Positions 53,060-64,000 of a DNA stretch of 64,000 nucleotides are shown in pieces. The notes beneath the pieces were generated by a model that was given only the letters and a program-made list of their open reading frames with translations, was not told where the DNA came from and did no database searches. The stretch comes from Shewanella sp. ANA-3 (GTDB taxonomy: Bacteria > Pseudomonadota > Gammaproteobacteria > Enterobacterales > Shewanellaceae). The number at the start of each line of letters is the position of its first letter. Within the stretch, counting starts at the first letter, position 1. The stretch covers positions 186,001 to 250,000 of the forward strand of contig NC_008577.1 in assembly GCF_000203935.1 (NCBI RefSeq), written 5' to 3'. Position numbers and translations under genes: made by a program.

Positions 53060-53530
53060 ATGCCAAGACGTCGCGTTGTAGGACAACGTAAAATCCTACC
53101 AGATCCAAAGTTTCACAGTGAGTTGCTGGCTAAGTTCATCAACGTCATTATGCAAGACGGCAAAAAGTCGACTGCAGAAAAAATCATTTACAAGGCGCTA
53201 GATGTTATCGCTGAAAAGAAAGGCGCTAACCATTTAGACGTTCTTGAAGCAGCCCTGGACAACGTACGCCCATCAGTCGAAGTTAAATCTCGTCGCGTTG
53301 GTGGTTCTACTTACCAGGTACCATGTGAAGTTCGTCCTGTGCGTCGTAACGCACTGGCGATGCGCTGGTTAGTTGAAGCTGCTCGTAAGCGTGGTGAAAA
53401 ATCTATGGCTTTACGTCTAGCAGGTGAAATGCTAGATGCGTCTGAAAACAAAGGTACTGCTGTTAAGAAGCGTGAAGACGTGCACCGCATGGCTGAAGCT
53501 AACAAGGCCTTTGCTCATTACCGTTGGTAA
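53060..53530 (+). CDS. rpsG: 30S ribosomal protein S7
   Basis: This 156-residue head protein starts 16S 3'-domain assembly. It has [18 protein letters not shown] and the [16 protein letters not shown] signature (about residues 77-92). It follows rpsL after 82 bases; in E. coli S7 represses translation from this spacer, and the same is possible here. The C-terminus is the short form (ends AHYRW). Confidence 0.99.
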   Translation: MPRRRVVGQRKILPDPKFHSELLAKFINVIMQDGKKSTAEKIIYKALDVIAEKKGANHLDVLEAALDNVRPSVEVKSRRVGGSTYQVPCEVRPVRRNALAMRWLVEAARKRGEKSMALRLAGEMLDASENKGTAVKKREDVHRMAEANKAFAHYRW

Positions 53531-53534
53531 TCTG

Positions 53535-53560
53535 ATGGTGTGGGCTTAGGCCCACACCAT
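53535..53560 (+). other. Hairpin between rpsG and fusA
   Basis: ATGGTGTGGGC-TTAG-GCCCACACCAT, an 11-bp perfect stem 4 bases after the rpsG stop, without a T tract. It may be a processing or mRNA-stability element; full termination is unlikely, because fusA has no clear promoter of its own in the 48 bases that follow. Confidence 0.6.
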
Positions 53561-53608
53561 TGTTGTTGATATTGCCAAGGCACCTGTCTTGGTGGAGAGG
53601 GTATAATA

Positions 53609-55705
53609 GTGGCTCGTACAACCCCAATTGAGCGTTATCGTAATATCGGTATTTGTGCTCATGTGGATGCAGGTAAAACCACCACAACAGAACGTGTTCT
53701 GTTCTATACCGGTTTGTCTCATAAAATCGGTGAGGTGCATGACGGCGCCGCGACCACTGACTGGATGGTACAAGAGCAAGAGCGTGGTATTACTATCACC
53801 TCGGCTGCTGTTACTACATTCTGGCGTGGTATGGATGCTCAATTCACTGAACACCGCATCAATATCATCGATACCCCTGGTCACGTTGACTTCACTATTG
53901 AAGTTGAACGTTCTTTGCGCGTTCTCGACGGCGCTGTCGTGGTTTTCTGTGGTTCTTCAGGTGTTGAACCTCAATCAGAAACCGTTTGGCGTCAAGCTGA
54001 CAAATACCGCGTTCCACGCTTAGTGTTTGTTAACAAGATGGACCGCGCAGGTGCGGACTTTGAACGTGTAGTGAAGCAAATCAGAACTCGCCTAGGAGCG
54101 ACTTGTGTGCCTATTCAACTGAATATCGGTGCAGAAGAAAACTTCACTGGCGTGATCGACTTAATCAAGATGAAAGCCATTAACTGGAACGAAGCGGACC
54201 AGGGTATGACTTTCTCTTATGAAGAGATCCCTGCAGAGTTAGCCGATAAAGCGGCTGAAATGCATGAGTATCTGGTTGAGGCAGCAGCCGAGGCCTCGGA
54301 TGAACTGATGGACAAGTACCTTGAAGAAGGCACACTGTCAGAAGACGAGATCAAAAAGGCACTGCGTCAGCGTACTATTAATAATGAAATCGTTTTAGCG
54401 ACCTGTGGTTCTGCATTTAAGAACAAAGGCGTTCAAGCGGTTCTTGATGCGGTTGTGGAATTCTTGCCAGCCCCTGTCGATGTGCCTCCAATTAAGGGCA
54501 TTGATGACGATGAGCAAGAAGTTGAGCGCCCATCAGATGACAATGCCCCCTTTGCGGCGTTGGCATTTAAGATTGCTACAGACCCGTTCGTGGGCACTTT
54601 GACCTTTATTCGCGTGTACTCTGGCGTACTCGAATCAGGTTCTGGCGTTTATAACTCTGTTAAACAGAAGCGTGAACGTATCGGCCGTATCGTGCAAATG
54701 CACGCTAACGACCGTACCGAACTGAAAGAAGTACGTGCAGGTGATATCGCTGCGGCTATCGGTCTGAAAGAAGTCACCACGGGTGATACACTTTGTGATC
54801 CTGATCACAAGGTGATCTTGGAACGCATGGAGTTCCCTGAGCCAGTAATTACCATTGCCGTTGAGCCTAAGTCTAAAGCGGACCAAGATAAAATGGGTAT
54901 CGCGCTGCAAAAACTTGCAGCGGAAGATCCATCTTTCCGGGTTGAGACTGACGAAGAATCATCACAAACACTGATTTCTGGAATGGGTGAGTTACACTTA
55001 GACATTATCGTTGACCGTATGCGTCGCGAATTTGGTGTTGAGTGTAACGTTGGTAAGCCACAAGTGGCCTACCGCGAAACCATTCGCGCATCAGTCGAGG
55101 CTGAAGGTAAATTTGTACGCCAATCAGGTGGCCGTGGACAATTCGGTCATGTTTGGTTAAAACTAGAGCCTAATGAAGAAGGCGCTGGTTACGAATTTAC
55201 CAACGCGATCGTTGGGGGTGTCGTTCCACGTGAATTCATTCCTGCGGTTGATAAAGGTATCCAAGAGCAGATGAAGAACGGTGTTCTCGCCGGCTTCCCT
55301 GTGTTGGACGTGAAGGTCACTCTGTTCGACGGTTCATATCACGATGTGGACTCGAATGAAATGGCGTTCAAAATTGCGGGTTCTATGGGCTTCAAAAAGG
55401 GTGCGCTCGAAGCGAATCCTGTGTTGCTCGAGCCTTGCATGAAAGTAGAAGTAACTACTCCTGAGAACTACATGGGCGATGTGGTTGGTGACTTAAACCG
55501 TCGTCGTGGTTTGATTGAAGGTATGGATGATGGCTTCGGTGGCATCAAAATAGTCCATGCTGTAGTGCCTCTTTCTGAAATGTTTGGTTATGCAACTGAT
55601 TTGCGTTCTGCGACTCAGGGTCGTGCTTCCTACTCCATGGAGTTCTTGAAGTACACTGATGCACCGCAAAACATTGCGAAAGCGATTATTGAATCTCGTA
55701 GCTAA
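53609..55705 (+). CDS. fusA: Elongation factor G
   Basis: This 698-residue GTPase drives ribosomal translocation and, with RRF, recycling. It starts with GTG 53609 (GGAGAGGG upstream). G-motifs: [12 protein letters not shown], the DTPGHVDF loop and NKMD. The domain IV tip region ([16 protein letters not shown]) is complete. It stands between rpsG and tufA in the str operon, which marks it as the main EF-G. Confidence 0.98.
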   Translation: MARTTPIERYRNIGICAHVDAGKTTTTERVLFYTGLSHKIGEVHDGAATTDWMVQEQERGITITSAAVTTFWRGMDAQFTEHRINIIDTPGHVDFTIEVERSLRVLDGAVVVFCGSSGVEPQSETVWRQADKYRVPRLVFVNKMDRAGADFERVVKQIRTRLGATCVPIQLNIGAEENFTGVIDLIKMKAINWNEADQGMTFSYEEIPAELADKAAEMHEYLVEAAAEASDELMDKYLEEGTLSEDEIKKALRQRTINNEIVLATCGSAFKNKGVQAVLDAVVEFLPAPVDVPPIKGIDDDEQEVERPSDDNAPFAALAFKIATDPFVGTLTFIRVYSGVLESGSGVYNSVKQKRERIGRIVQMHANDRTELKEVRAGDIAAAIGLKEVTTGDTLCDPDHKVILERMEFPEPVITIAVEPKSKADQDKMGIALQKLAAEDPSFRVETDEESSQTLISGMGELHLDIIVDRMRREFGVECNVGKPQVAYRETIRASVEAEGKFVRQSGGRGQFGHVWLKLEPNEEGAGYEFTNAIVGGVVPREFIPAVDKGIQEQMKNGVLAGFPVLDVKVTLFDGSYHDVDSNEMAFKIAGSMGFKKGALEANPVLLEPCMKVEVTTPENYMGDVVGDLNRRRGLIEGMDDGFGGIKIVHAVVPLSEMFGYATDLRSATQGRASYSMEFLKYTDAPQNIAKAIIESRS

Positions 55706-55776
55706 TTTTAAGTTACGACATAAATGTAATATGGTCCTGTTGATACAGGATTATTCTGAAAAGAAAGGAATATATC

Positions 55777-56961
55777 GTGGCAAAAGCTAAATTTGAACGT
55801 AATAAGCCTCACGTGAACGTGGGCACCATCGGTCACGTTGACCATGGTAAAACCACTCTGACTGCAGCTATCTCTCACGTACTGGCTAAGACCTACGGTG
55901 GTGAAGCTAAAGACTTCTCTCAAATCGATAACGCTCCAGAAGAGCGTGAGCGCGGTATTACCATCAATACCTCTCACATCGAATACGATACACCAACTCG
56001 CCATTACGCACACGTAGACTGCCCAGGCCACGCTGACTATGTTAAAAACATGATCACTGGTGCTGCACAGATGGACGGCGCGATCCTGGTAGTAGCTTCT
56101 ACTGACGGTCCAATGCCACAAACACGTGAGCACATCCTGCTGTCTCGCCAAGTAGGCGTACCATTCATCATCGTATTCATGAACAAATGTGACATGGTTG
56201 ACGATGCTGAGCTGTTAGAATTAGTAGAAATGGAAGTACGTGAACTGTTATCAGAATACGACTTCCCAGGTGATGACTTACCAGTTATCCAAGGTTCTGC
56301 TCTGAAAGCGCTTGAAGGCGAGCCAGAGTGGGAAGCTAAGATCATCGAATTAGCCGCTGCACTGGATTCTTACATTCCAGAACCAGAGCGTGATATCGAT
56401 AAGCCATTCCTGATGCCAATCGAAGACGTATTCTCAATCTCTGGCCGTGGTACAGTAGTAACAGGTCGTGTTGAGCGTGGTATCGTACGTGTTGGTGACG
56501 AAGTAGAAATCGTTGGTATCCGTGCAACTACTAAGACAACCTGTACTGGTGTTGAAATGTTCCGTAAGCTGCTTGACGAAGGTCGTGCAGGTGAGAACTG
56601 TGGTATCCTGTTACGTGGTACTAAGCGTGATGACGTAGAACGTGGTCAAGTATTATCTAAGCCAGGTTCAATCAACCCACACACTACTTTTGAATCAGAA
56701 GTATACGTTCTGTCAAAAGAAGAAGGTGGTCGTCACACTCCATTCTTCAAAGGCTACCGTCCACAGTTCTACTTCCGTACAACTGACGTGACAGGTACTA
56801 TCGAACTGCCAGAAGGCGTAGAGATGGTAATGCCAGGCGACAACATCAAGATGAAAGTGACTCTGATCTGCCCAATCGCGATGGACGAAGGTTTACGCTT
56901 CGCAATCCGTGAAGGTGGCCGTACAGTAGGCGCTGGTGTTGTAGCTAAGATTTTCGCTTAA
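55777..56961 (+). CDS. tufA: Elongation factor Tu (copy A)
   Basis: This second EF-Tu gene, last in the str operon, encodes the same 394 residues as the copy at 38989. Differences I see are synonymous and scattered (for example near 55808, 55992 and 56109). It starts with GTG, preceded by AAAGGAA. The near-identity continues past the stop into the terminator, which suggests gene conversion between the two copies. Confidence 0.99.
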   Translation: MAKAKFERNKPHVNVGTIGHVDHGKTTLTAAISHVLAKTYGGEAKDFSQIDNAPEERERGITINTSHIEYDTPTRHYAHVDCPGHADYVKNMITGAAQMDGAILVVASTDGPMPQTREHILLSRQVGVPFIIVFMNKCDMVDDAELLELVEMEVRELLSEYDFPGDDLPVIQGSALKALEGEPEWEAKIIELAAALDSYIPEPERDIDKPFLMPIEDVFSISGRGTVVTGRVERGIVRVGDEVEIVGIRATTKTTCTGVEMFRKLLDEGRAGENCGILLRGTKRDDVERGQVLSKPGSINPHTTFESEVYVLSKEEGGRHTPFFKGYRPQFYFRTTDVTGTIELPEGVEMVMPGDNIKMKVTLICPIAMDEGLRFAIREGGRTVGAGVVAKIFA

Positions 56962-56983
56962 TCGCGAACGAGTTATAGTACTG

Positions 56984-57010
56984 AAAAAGGAAGCTTCGGC
57001 TTCCTTTTTT
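56984..57010 (+). terminator. Intrinsic terminator of the str operon
   Basis: AAAAAGGAAGC-TTCG-GCTTCCTTTTTT, the same as the terminator after tufB. Confidence 0.95.
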
Positions 57011-57100
57011 ATTTTGGGCTGGCGTTATTCTGAAATTTGTGTAAAATGCTCGCCACTCTGAAGTTGAATAGTCTTTTTGATGACTATTTACACAGCGGGC

Positions 57101-57128
57101 TTGAAATCTAATTTTAGATAAGTATAAT
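57101..57128 (+). promoter_or_regulatory. S10 operon promoter
   Basis: TTGAAA (57101-57106), a 16-base spacer and TATAAT (57123-57128), then a C-rich discriminator (GGCCCCC). It lies about 170 bases before rpsJ. Confidence 0.9.
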
Positions 57129-57610
<482 letters not shown>

Positions 57611-57637
57611 TTGAGATCCTTAGAAGAGGTTTGAGAG

Positions 57638-58276
57638 ATGGCTATCGGTCTTATTGGTCGTAAAGTTGGTATGACTCGCATCTTCACTGAAGATGGTGTT
57701 TCTATACCTGTTACAGTAATTGAAGTTGCTGGCAACCGTGTTACTCAAGTGAAAACTTTAGAAACTGACGGTTACCGTGCTCTTCAAGTTACTACTGGTA
57801 CCAAAAAAGCCAATCGCATCACTAAACCAGAAGCAGGTCACTTTGCCAAGAGCGGTGTTGAAGCCGGTCGTGGACTGTGGGAATTGCGTCTGGCAGACGG
57901 TGAAGGCGAAGGCATTGAAGTTGGTGCTGAGCTAAATGTAGGTATCTTCGCTGATGTAGCGAAAGTTGACGTTACTGGTCAATCTAAAGGTAAAGGATTC
58001 CAAGGCGGCGTTAAGCGTTGGAACTTCCGTACTCAAGATATGACTCACGGTAACTCTTTGTCGCACCGTTCGAACGGTTCTATCGGTCAGAACCAAACGC
58101 CTGGTCGCGTATTTAAAGGCAAGAAAATGTCAGGCCACATGGGTGCCGAGCGTGTTACTACTCAAAATCTAGACGTTGTACGTGTAGATGTTGAACGTAA
58201 CCTGCTACTGGTTAAAGGTGCTGTTCCGGGCGCAACTAACGGCGACCTGATCATCAAGCCTGCAGTTAAAGCTTAA
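57638..58276 (+). CDS. rplC: 50S ribosomal protein L3
   Basis: This 212-residue protein has a beta-barrel body and a long extension reaching the peptidyl transferase centre. The segment [19 protein letters not shown] holds the Gln that PrmB methylates in E. coli. It starts 27 bases after rpsJ with AGAGG upstream. Confidence 0.99.
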   Translation: MAIGLIGRKVGMTRIFTEDGVSIPVTVIEVAGNRVTQVKTLETDGYRALQVTTGTKKANRITKPEAGHFAKSGVEAGRGLWELRLADGEGEGIEVGAELNVGIFADVAKVDVTGQSKGKGFQGGVKRWNFRTQDMTHGNSLSHRSNGSIGQNQTPGRVFKGKKMSGHMGAERVTTQNLDVVRVDVERNLLLVKGAVPGATNGDLIIKPAVKA

Positions 58277-58293
58277 GGTCTGAGGAGATAGTA

Positions 58294-58899
58294 ATGGAAT
58301 TGGTATTGAAAGACGCGCAAAGCGCTCTTGAAGTTTCCGAAACTACCTTCGGCCGTGACTTTAACGAGGCACTGGTTCATCAGGTAGTTGTAGCATACGC
58401 TGCAAACGCACGTCAGGGCACTCGTGCTCAAAAGACTCGTGCGGAAGTAACTGGCTCTGGCAAAAAGCCATGGCGCCAAAAAGGCACTGGCCGCGCTCGT
58501 GCGGGTGGTGTTAAGGGCCCAATCTGGCGTGGCGGTGGCGTAACTTTCGCTGCTAAAACTCAAGATCACAGCCAAAAAGTTAACAAGAAGATGTACCGCG
58601 GCGCGCTGAAAAGCATTCTGTCTGAGCTGGTACGTCAAGACCGTCTGGTTGTTGTTGAATCATTCAGCGTTGAAGCTCCTAAAACTAAAGAGCTGAAAGC
58701 TAAACTGAAAGCAATGAACTTAGAAGACGTGTTAATTGTGACTTCAGAAGTTGACGAGAATTTATTCTTAGCAGCTCGCAACCTGTACAAGGTTGACGTT
58801 CGTGACGTTGCAGGTCTAGACCCAGTAAGTCTGATCGCGTTCAACACAGTGCTTGTGACTGCTGATGCAGTTAAGCAAATCGAGGAGATGCTAGCATGA
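58294..58899 (+). CDS. rplD: 50S ribosomal protein L4
   Basis: This 201-residue protein lines the exit tunnel; its loop ([19 protein letters not shown], about residues 51-69) is intact. It also represses the S10 operon through the leader at 57129-57298. Its stop overlaps the rplW start (ATGA). Confidence 0.99.
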   Translation: MELVLKDAQSALEVSETTFGRDFNEALVHQVVVAYAANARQGTRAQKTRAEVTGSGKKPWRQKGTGRARAGGVKGPIWRGGGVTFAAKTQDHSQKVNKKMYRGALKSILSELVRQDRLVVVESFSVEAPKTKELKAKLKAMNLEDVLIVTSEVDENLFLAARNLYKVDVRDVAGLDPVSLIAFNTVLVTADAVKQIEEMLA

Positions 58900-59201
58900 T
58901 GATCCGCGAAGAACGTTTGCTAAAAGTAATTCTTGCACCTCACATCTCTGAAAAGAGCACTGTGAATGCTGAGAAGCACAACACTGTTGTTTTCCGCGTA
59001 GCTATCGATGCAACTAAAGCTGAAATCAAAGCTGCTGTTGCTAAGCTATTTGAAGTTGAAGTCGAATCAGTTCGCACTTTAGTGAGCAAAGGCAAAACTA
59101 AACGTACTGGTGGCCGTGCTGGCCGTCGTAGCGATTGGAAAAAAGCCTACGTGACTTTAGCTGCTGGTGCTGACATCGATTTCGTCGGCGGCGCTGAGTA
59201 A
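58896..59201 (+). CDS. rplW: 50S ribosomal protein L23
   Basis: This about 100-residue protein stands at the tunnel exit and binds trigger factor and SRP. Two ATG codons in tandem (58896, 58899); GAGGAG spacing favours the first, while the E. coli protein begins like the second (MIREERLLK). The trigger-factor contact segment [13 protein letters not shown] is present. Confidence 0.98.
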   Translation: MMIREERLLKVILAPHISEKSTVNAEKHNTVVFRVAIDATKAEIKAAVAKLFEVEVESVRTLVSKGKTKRTGGRAGRRSDWKKAYVTLAAGADIDFVGGAE

Positions 59202-59217
59202 GCAAAGGAGAATTATC

Positions 59218-60335
<1,118 letters not shown>

Positions 60336-60350
60336 TACGGGAGGAATAAG

Positions 60351-60683
60351 ATGGAAGTTTTAGCTAAACATCGTTTTGCCCGTACGTCTGCGCAGAAGGC
60401 TCGTCTAGTTGCTGATCAAATTCGTGGTTTGCCTGTTGCTAAGGCCCTCGAAATTCTGACTTTCAGCCCAAAGAAAGCCGCCGTACTGGTTAAAAAAGTA
60501 CTTGACTCAGCTATCGCAAACGCCGAACACAACGAAGGCGCTGACATTGATGAGCTAAAAGTAGGCGCCGTCTTCGTTGACGAGGGTCCAACTATGAAGC
60601 GTATCATGCCACGTGCTAAAGGCCGCGCTGATCGTATCATGAAGCGTACCAGCCACATCACTGTGGTTGTATCAGATCGCTAG
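60351..60683 (+). CDS. rplV: 50S ribosomal protein L22
   Basis: 110 residues, with [16 protein letters not shown] at the start and the long tunnel hairpin ending [20 protein letters not shown] (as [14 protein letters not shown], about residues 84-97). It lines the nascent-chain tunnel with L4. Wild-type length. Confidence 0.99.
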   Translation: MEVLAKHRFARTSAQKARLVADQIRGLPVAKALEILTFSPKKAAVLVKKVLDSAIANAEHNEGADIDELKVGAVFVDEGPTMKRIMPRAKGRADRIMKRTSHITVVVSDR

Positions 60684-60692
60684 GAGAGAGCA

Positions 60693-61385
60693 ATGGGACA
60701 GAAAGTACATCCTAATGGTATCCGTCTGGGTATCACCAAGCCTTGGATCTCTACCTGGTACGCAGATAAGTCAGATTATGCAAATAACCTGAACAGCGAC
60801 TGGGAAGTGCGTAAGTATCTTGCAGACAAACTGCAAGCTGCATCAGTATCTAAGATTGTTATCGAACGCCCAGCGAAAAGCATCCGCGTTACTATTCACA
60901 CTGCCCGTCCAGGCGTTGTGATCGGTAAGAAAGGTGAAGACGTTGAAGTATTGCGTGCTGCAGTTTCAAAACTGGCTGGCACTCCTGCTCAAATTAACAT
61001 CGCTGAGATCCGTAAACCTGAGCTAGATGCCAAGTTAGTTGCTGACTCAATTGCACAGCAATTAGAGCGTCGTGTTATGTTCCGTCGCGCTATGAAGCGT
61101 GCAGTACAAAACGCAATGCGTATTGGTGCTCAAGGTATCAAAGTTGAAGTTAGTGGCCGTTTAGGCGGTGCTGAGATTGCGCGCTCTGAGTGGTACCGTG
61201 AAGGTCGTGTACCTTTGCATACACTGCGTGCTGATATCGACTATTCAACCTCTGAAAGTCACACTCAATACGGTGTGATTGGTATTAAAGTTTGGATCTT
61301 CAAAGGTGAAGTTCTGGACGGAATGCTGCCACAGATTGAAGAGCCGAAACAGCAGCAACCTAAGCGCAAGCCTCGTGGTAAATAG
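60693..61385 (+). CDS. rpsC: 30S ribosomal protein S3
   Basis: 230 residues with an N-terminal KH domain ([13 protein letters not shown], about residues 70-82) and the C-terminal S3 domain ([20 protein letters not shown]). It helps form the mRNA entry site and helicase activity. A short Gln/Lys-rich basic tail ends the protein. 9 bases after rplV. Confidence 0.99.
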
Positions 61386-61396
61386 GAGAGCCGGCA

Positions 61397-61807
61397 ATGC
61401 TGCAACCTAAACGTATGAAGTTTCGCAAGATGTTCAAAGGCCGCAACCGCGGTCTAGCGAACGGTACCGAAGTTAGCTTTGGTACTTTTGGTCTGAAAGC
61501 AGTCGGCCGTGGTCGTTTAACTGCTCGTCAGATCGAATCTGCACGTCGTGCCATGACACGTCACATTAAGCGTCAGGGACAAATTTGGATTCGAGTTTTC
61601 CCGGACAAACCAATTACCTCTAAGCCTCTTGAAGTGCGTATGGGTAAAGGTAAAGGTAACGTTGAATACTGGGTATGTCAGATTCAACCTGGTAAGGTTC
61701 TTTATGAGATGAATGGTGTTTCTGAAGTGATCGCTCGTGAAGCGTTTGCTTTAGCTGCTGCCAAGCTTCCAATTAAGACTACCTTCGTAACTAAGACGGT
61801 GATGTAA
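61397..61807 (+). CDS. rplP: 50S ribosomal protein L16
   Basis: 136 residues, begins [19 protein letters not shown] and contains [13 protein letters not shown], with the Arg (near residue 81) hydroxylated by RoxA/YcfD in E. coli. It contacts the A-site tRNA. Its stop shares one base with the rpmC start (TAATG). Confidence 0.99.
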
Positions 61808-61998
61808 TGAAAGCGAGCGAACTAAGAGAAAAGAGCGTTGAAGAACTGAACGCTGAACTACTTGGTCTGCTGCGTGAGCAGTTCAACCTGCGTATGCAAC
61901 ACGCCACTGGTCAGTTGACTCAGACTCATCAACTGAAATTAGTGCGCCGTAACATTGCGCGCGTTAAGACCATTATTACTTCTAAGGCGGGTGCATAA
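61807..61998 (+). CDS. rpmC: 50S ribosomal protein L29
   Basis: 63 residues, two helices, with [21 protein letters not shown] and [13 protein letters not shown]. It stands at the tunnel exit beside L23. Coupled to both neighbours by TAATG overlaps. Confidence 0.99.
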   Translation: MKASELREKSVEELNAELLGLLREQFNLRMQHATGQLTQTHQLKLVRRNIARVKTIITSKAGA

Positions 61999-62246
61999 TG
62001 TCTGATAAAATCCGTACTTTGCAAGGTCGTGTGACAAGCAACAAAATGGATAAAACCATTACTGTAGCTATCGAACGCCAAGTGAAACACCCAATCTATG
62101 GGAAGTACATTAAGCGTACGACTAAGATCCATGCACACGATGAAGCTAATCAGTGCAACGAAGGCGATGTAGTAGCGATCCGCGAATGTCGTCCTCTGTC
62201 TAAGACTAAATCTTGGACTCTGGTTGAAGTAGTATCAAAGGCCTAA
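61998..62246 (+). CDS. rpsQ: 30S ribosomal protein S17
   Basis: 82 residues of OB fold, with [20 protein letters not shown] and [20 protein letters not shown] primary 16S binder. Last gene of the S10 operon; a terminator-like hairpin follows. Confidence 0.99.
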   Translation: MSDKIRTLQGRVTSNKMDKTITVAIERQVKHPIYGKYIKRTTKIHAHDEANQCNEGDVVAIRECRPLSKTKSWTLVEVVSKA

Positions 62247-62265
62247 TTATATTAGGTATTTAGGT

Positions 62266-62299
62266 AAACGGCTCCAGTATTTGGGGCCGTTTGTTTTTT
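62266..62299 (+). terminator. Terminator at the S10/spc boundary
   Basis: AAACGGCTCCA (62266-62276), loop GTAT and TTGGGGCCGTTT with one mismatch, then TGTTTTTT. It lies 20 bases after rpsQ, where E. coli also separates the S10 and spc operons. Confidence 0.8.
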
Positions 62300-62424
62300 A
62301 ATACTATACATTCCATATTTATGGTGTTATATTTGCGCGCCATTTTTGACTAAATTCAAAGCAAAAATGGTGTTTATAGTCCCAATTGTGGGAATTGTGT
62401 AGTAACGATAGCGGAGCACTTAAA
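62300..62424 (+). other. spc operon leader region
   Basis: This 125-base A+T-rich spacer holds a 9-bp inverted repeat, CCATTTTTG (62340-62348) with CAAAAATGG (62362-62370), and a small hairpin TCCCAATTGTGGGA (62380-62393). A promoter must be near, but I see no pair of boxes with good spacing: TTGACT at 62346 lacks a proper -10. The ribosome site GGAG stands before rplN. Confidence 0.5.
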
Positions 62425-62793
62425 ATGATCCAAATGCAATCGACTCTTGACGTCGCATGTAACAGCGGCGCACGCAGAGTTCAGTGTATTAAGGTCTTGG
62501 GTGGCTCTCATCGTCGTTATGCCGGTATCGGCGACATCATCAAGGTTTCTGTTAAAGAAGCAATTCCTCGCGCTAAAGCGAAGAAAGGTGATGTGTATAA
62601 CGCGGTGGTAGTCCGTACTAAGAAAGGCGTACGTCGTCCAGACGGTTCTGTCATTCGCTTCGATCGGAATGCAGCAGTTCTTCTGAACAACAACCTGCAG
62701 CCGATTGGCACTCGTATCTTTGGACCAGTGACACGTGAATTGCGCTCTGAGCAGTTCATGAAGATTGTCTCGCTGGCACCAGAAGTACTGTAA
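62425..62793 (+). CDS. rplN: 50S ribosomal protein L14
   Basis: 122 residues starting at ATG 62425 ([18 protein letters not shown]), with GCGGAG upstream; a frame open to 62386 has no support. The signature [16 protein letters not shown] (about residues 43-58) is intact. It is an intersubunit bridge protein and the target of RsfS. First gene of spc. Confidence 0.99.
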
Positions 62794-62804
62794 GGAGCTT
62801 CAAA

Positions 62805-63119
62805 ATGGCAGCTAAAATCCGTCGTCAAGACGAAGTAATCGTATTAGCAGGTAAAGACAAGGGCAAACGCGCTAAAGTTGCTCAAGTTTTACCTACTGGT
62901 AAGTTAATTGTTGAAGGCATCAATCTTGTCAAGAAACACCAAAAGCCAAACCCACAACTGGGTGTAGCCGGTGGTATTGTTGAGAAAGAAGCACCGATTC
63001 AAGCATCAAATGTTGCGATCTTTAACCCTGTCACTGGCAAGGCGGATCGTGTTGGTTTCCGATTTGAAGACGGCAAAAAAGTTCGTTTCTTTAAATCGAA
63101 CAGTGAACTCGTTAAGTAA
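62805..63119 (+). CDS. rplX: 50S ribosomal protein L24
   Basis: 104 residues with an N-terminal KOW motif ([21 protein letters not shown], as [13 protein letters not shown] near residues 13-25). It starts 50S assembly. 11 bases after rplN with AAGGAG upstream. Confidence 0.99.
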
Positions 63120-63131
63120 CTGGAGTAAACG

Positions 63132-63671
63132 ATGGCGAAACTGCATGATAAATATCAAGAGACTGTTGTCGCTGAACTGACTAAAAAGTTCGGTTATACC
63201 AGTGTCATGCAAGTCCCTCGGATTGAGAAAATCACCCTGAACATGGGTGTTGGCGAAGCCGTTGCAGACAAAAAAGTTATGGAACATGCTGTTCGTGACA
63301 TGACTGCAATCGCTGGTCAAAAACCAGTAGTGACTGTTGCTCGTAAATCAGTTGCTGGTTTTAAAATCCGTGAAGGCTACCCTATTGGCTGTAAAGTGAC
63401 CCTGCGCGGTGAGCGTATGTGGGAATTCTTAGAGCGTTTAGTTGACATCGCAATCCCACGTATTCGTGACTTCCGTGGTCTGAGCGCTAAAGCGTTCGAT
63501 GGCCGTGGTAACTACGCAATGGGCGTGCGTGAGCAGATCATTTTCCCAGAAATCGATTACGATAAAATCGATAAAATTCGCGGTATGGATATTGTTATCA
63601 CTACCTCTGCGAATTCTGACGAAGAAGGTCGTGCTTTGTTAGACGCTTTTAACTTCCCATTCAAGAAATAA
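63132..63671 (+). CDS. rplE: 50S ribosomal protein L5
   Basis: 179 residues, with [16 protein letters not shown] (about residues 27-42) and [20 protein letters not shown]. It binds 5S rRNA and meets the P-site tRNA. 12 bases after rplX with TGGAG upstream. Confidence 0.99.
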   Translation: MAKLHDKYQETVVAELTKKFGYTSVMQVPRIEKITLNMGVGEAVADKKVMEHAVRDMTAIAGQKPVVTVARKSVAGFKIREGYPIGCKVTLRGERMWEFLERLVDIAIPRIRDFRGLSAKAFDGRGNYAMGVREQIIFPEIDYDKIDKIRGMDIVITTSANSDEEGRALLDAFNFPFKK

Positions 63672-63681
63672 GGGTAGCGTA

Positions 63682-63987
63682 ATGGCAAAAACATCAATGA
63701 AAGCACGTGAAGCAAAGCGTGCACAGCTCGTAGCTAAGTTCGCTGAAAAGCGCGCTGCTCTGAAAGCAATTATTGCAAGTCCAGCTTCTTCTGACGAAGA
63801 CCGTTGGGACGCAGTATTAAAGCTGCAAGCTCTACCACGTGATTCCAGCGCATCGCGTCAACGCAATCGTTGTAATCAAACTGGTCGCCCACATGGTTTC
63901 CTGCGTAAGTTCGGTTTAAGCCGTATCAAGTTACGTGAAGCAACCATGCGTGGTGAAGTTCCTGGCCTGCGTAAGGCTAGCTGGTAA
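63682..63987 (+). CDS. rpsN: 30S ribosomal protein S14
   Basis: 101 residues of the long, zinc-free type: the CxxC pairs of the zinc form are absent, and [23 protein letters not shown] (as [15 protein letters not shown], about residues 64-78) is typical. The window ends 13 bases later, within the spc operon. Confidence 0.99.
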   Translation: MAKTSMKAREAKRAQLVAKFAEKRAALKAIIASPASSDEDRWDAVLKLQALPRDSSASRQRNRCNQTGRPHGFLRKFGLSRIKLREATMRGEVPGLRKASW

Positions 63988-64000
63988 GCACTTGTCACGG

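Noticed and set aside
62386..62424. Longer rplN start at 62386
   Set aside because: The added 13 residues ([13 protein letters not shown]) are not part of L14, and GGAG stands correctly before ATG 62425.

Overview
The window is chromosomal DNA of a gammaproteobacterium, most consistent with Shewanella. The order murI - rrn(16S-Ile-Ala-23S-5S) - murB - birA - coaA - tRNA(Thr,Tyr,Gly,Thr) - tufB - secE - nusG - rplKA - rplJL - rpoBC - rpsLG - fusA - tufA - S10/spc operons is the enterobacterial/Shewanella arrangement, and the FabR-type operator, SelD/SelU pair and GlyGly-CTERM tail fit the same group. The genus is inferred from gene order and protein sequence; no search was run. No phage, IS element, integrase or CRISPR array was seen.

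Layout. (1) Positions 1-5510: the 5' part of a YrfG-like HAD nucleotidase on the minus strand, then a tightly overlapped plus-strand set: Asp/Asn beta-hydroxylase-like oxygenase, methyltransferase-PhyH oxygenase fusion, sulfotransferase-like protein and GNAT acetyltransferase, followed by a phage-tail-collar (MdpB-like) protein. I read the enzymes as a possible modification pathway for the collar protein or its neighbour. (2) 5630-16264: one giant surface protein of about 3544 residues with Ig-like, FN3, 14 near-identical 92-residue He_PIG/cadherin-like repeats, Calx-beta, thrombospondin-3, a GlyGly-CTERM-like tail, an internal signal-peptide-like segment and an OmpA-like barrel. (3) 16.5-29.2 kb: housekeeping and lipid genes: nudE, cysQ, a GNAT, a TetR regulator with an MFS-acyltransferase fusion, a lipoprotein of unknown function, selD-selU, an acyl-CoA desaturase with its divergent regulator fabR and a clear operator, trmA, murI and a membrane-anchored RRM protein.

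(4) 29.4-35.2 kb: a complete rRNA operon with two strong promoters, boxA sites, tRNA-Ile(GAU) and tRNA-Ala(UGC) in the spacer, and a terminator-like hairpin inside the spacer. (5) 35.3-38.3 kb: murB-birA facing coaA. (6) 38.5-64 kb: the translation/transcription super-cluster: four tRNAs and tufB, secE-nusG, rplKA, rplJL-rpoBC, rpsLG-fusA-tufA, then S10 and the start of spc. Several control elements are visible: sigma-70-type promoters, an L10 leader, an S10 leader hairpin, the rplL-rpoB attenuator and intrinsic terminators.

The most unusual parts are the collar-protein/modifying-enzyme cluster, the architecture and higher-order repeat structure of the giant protein, the hairpin in the 16S-23S spacer and the 17-bp palindrome that carries the putative rplJ promoter.
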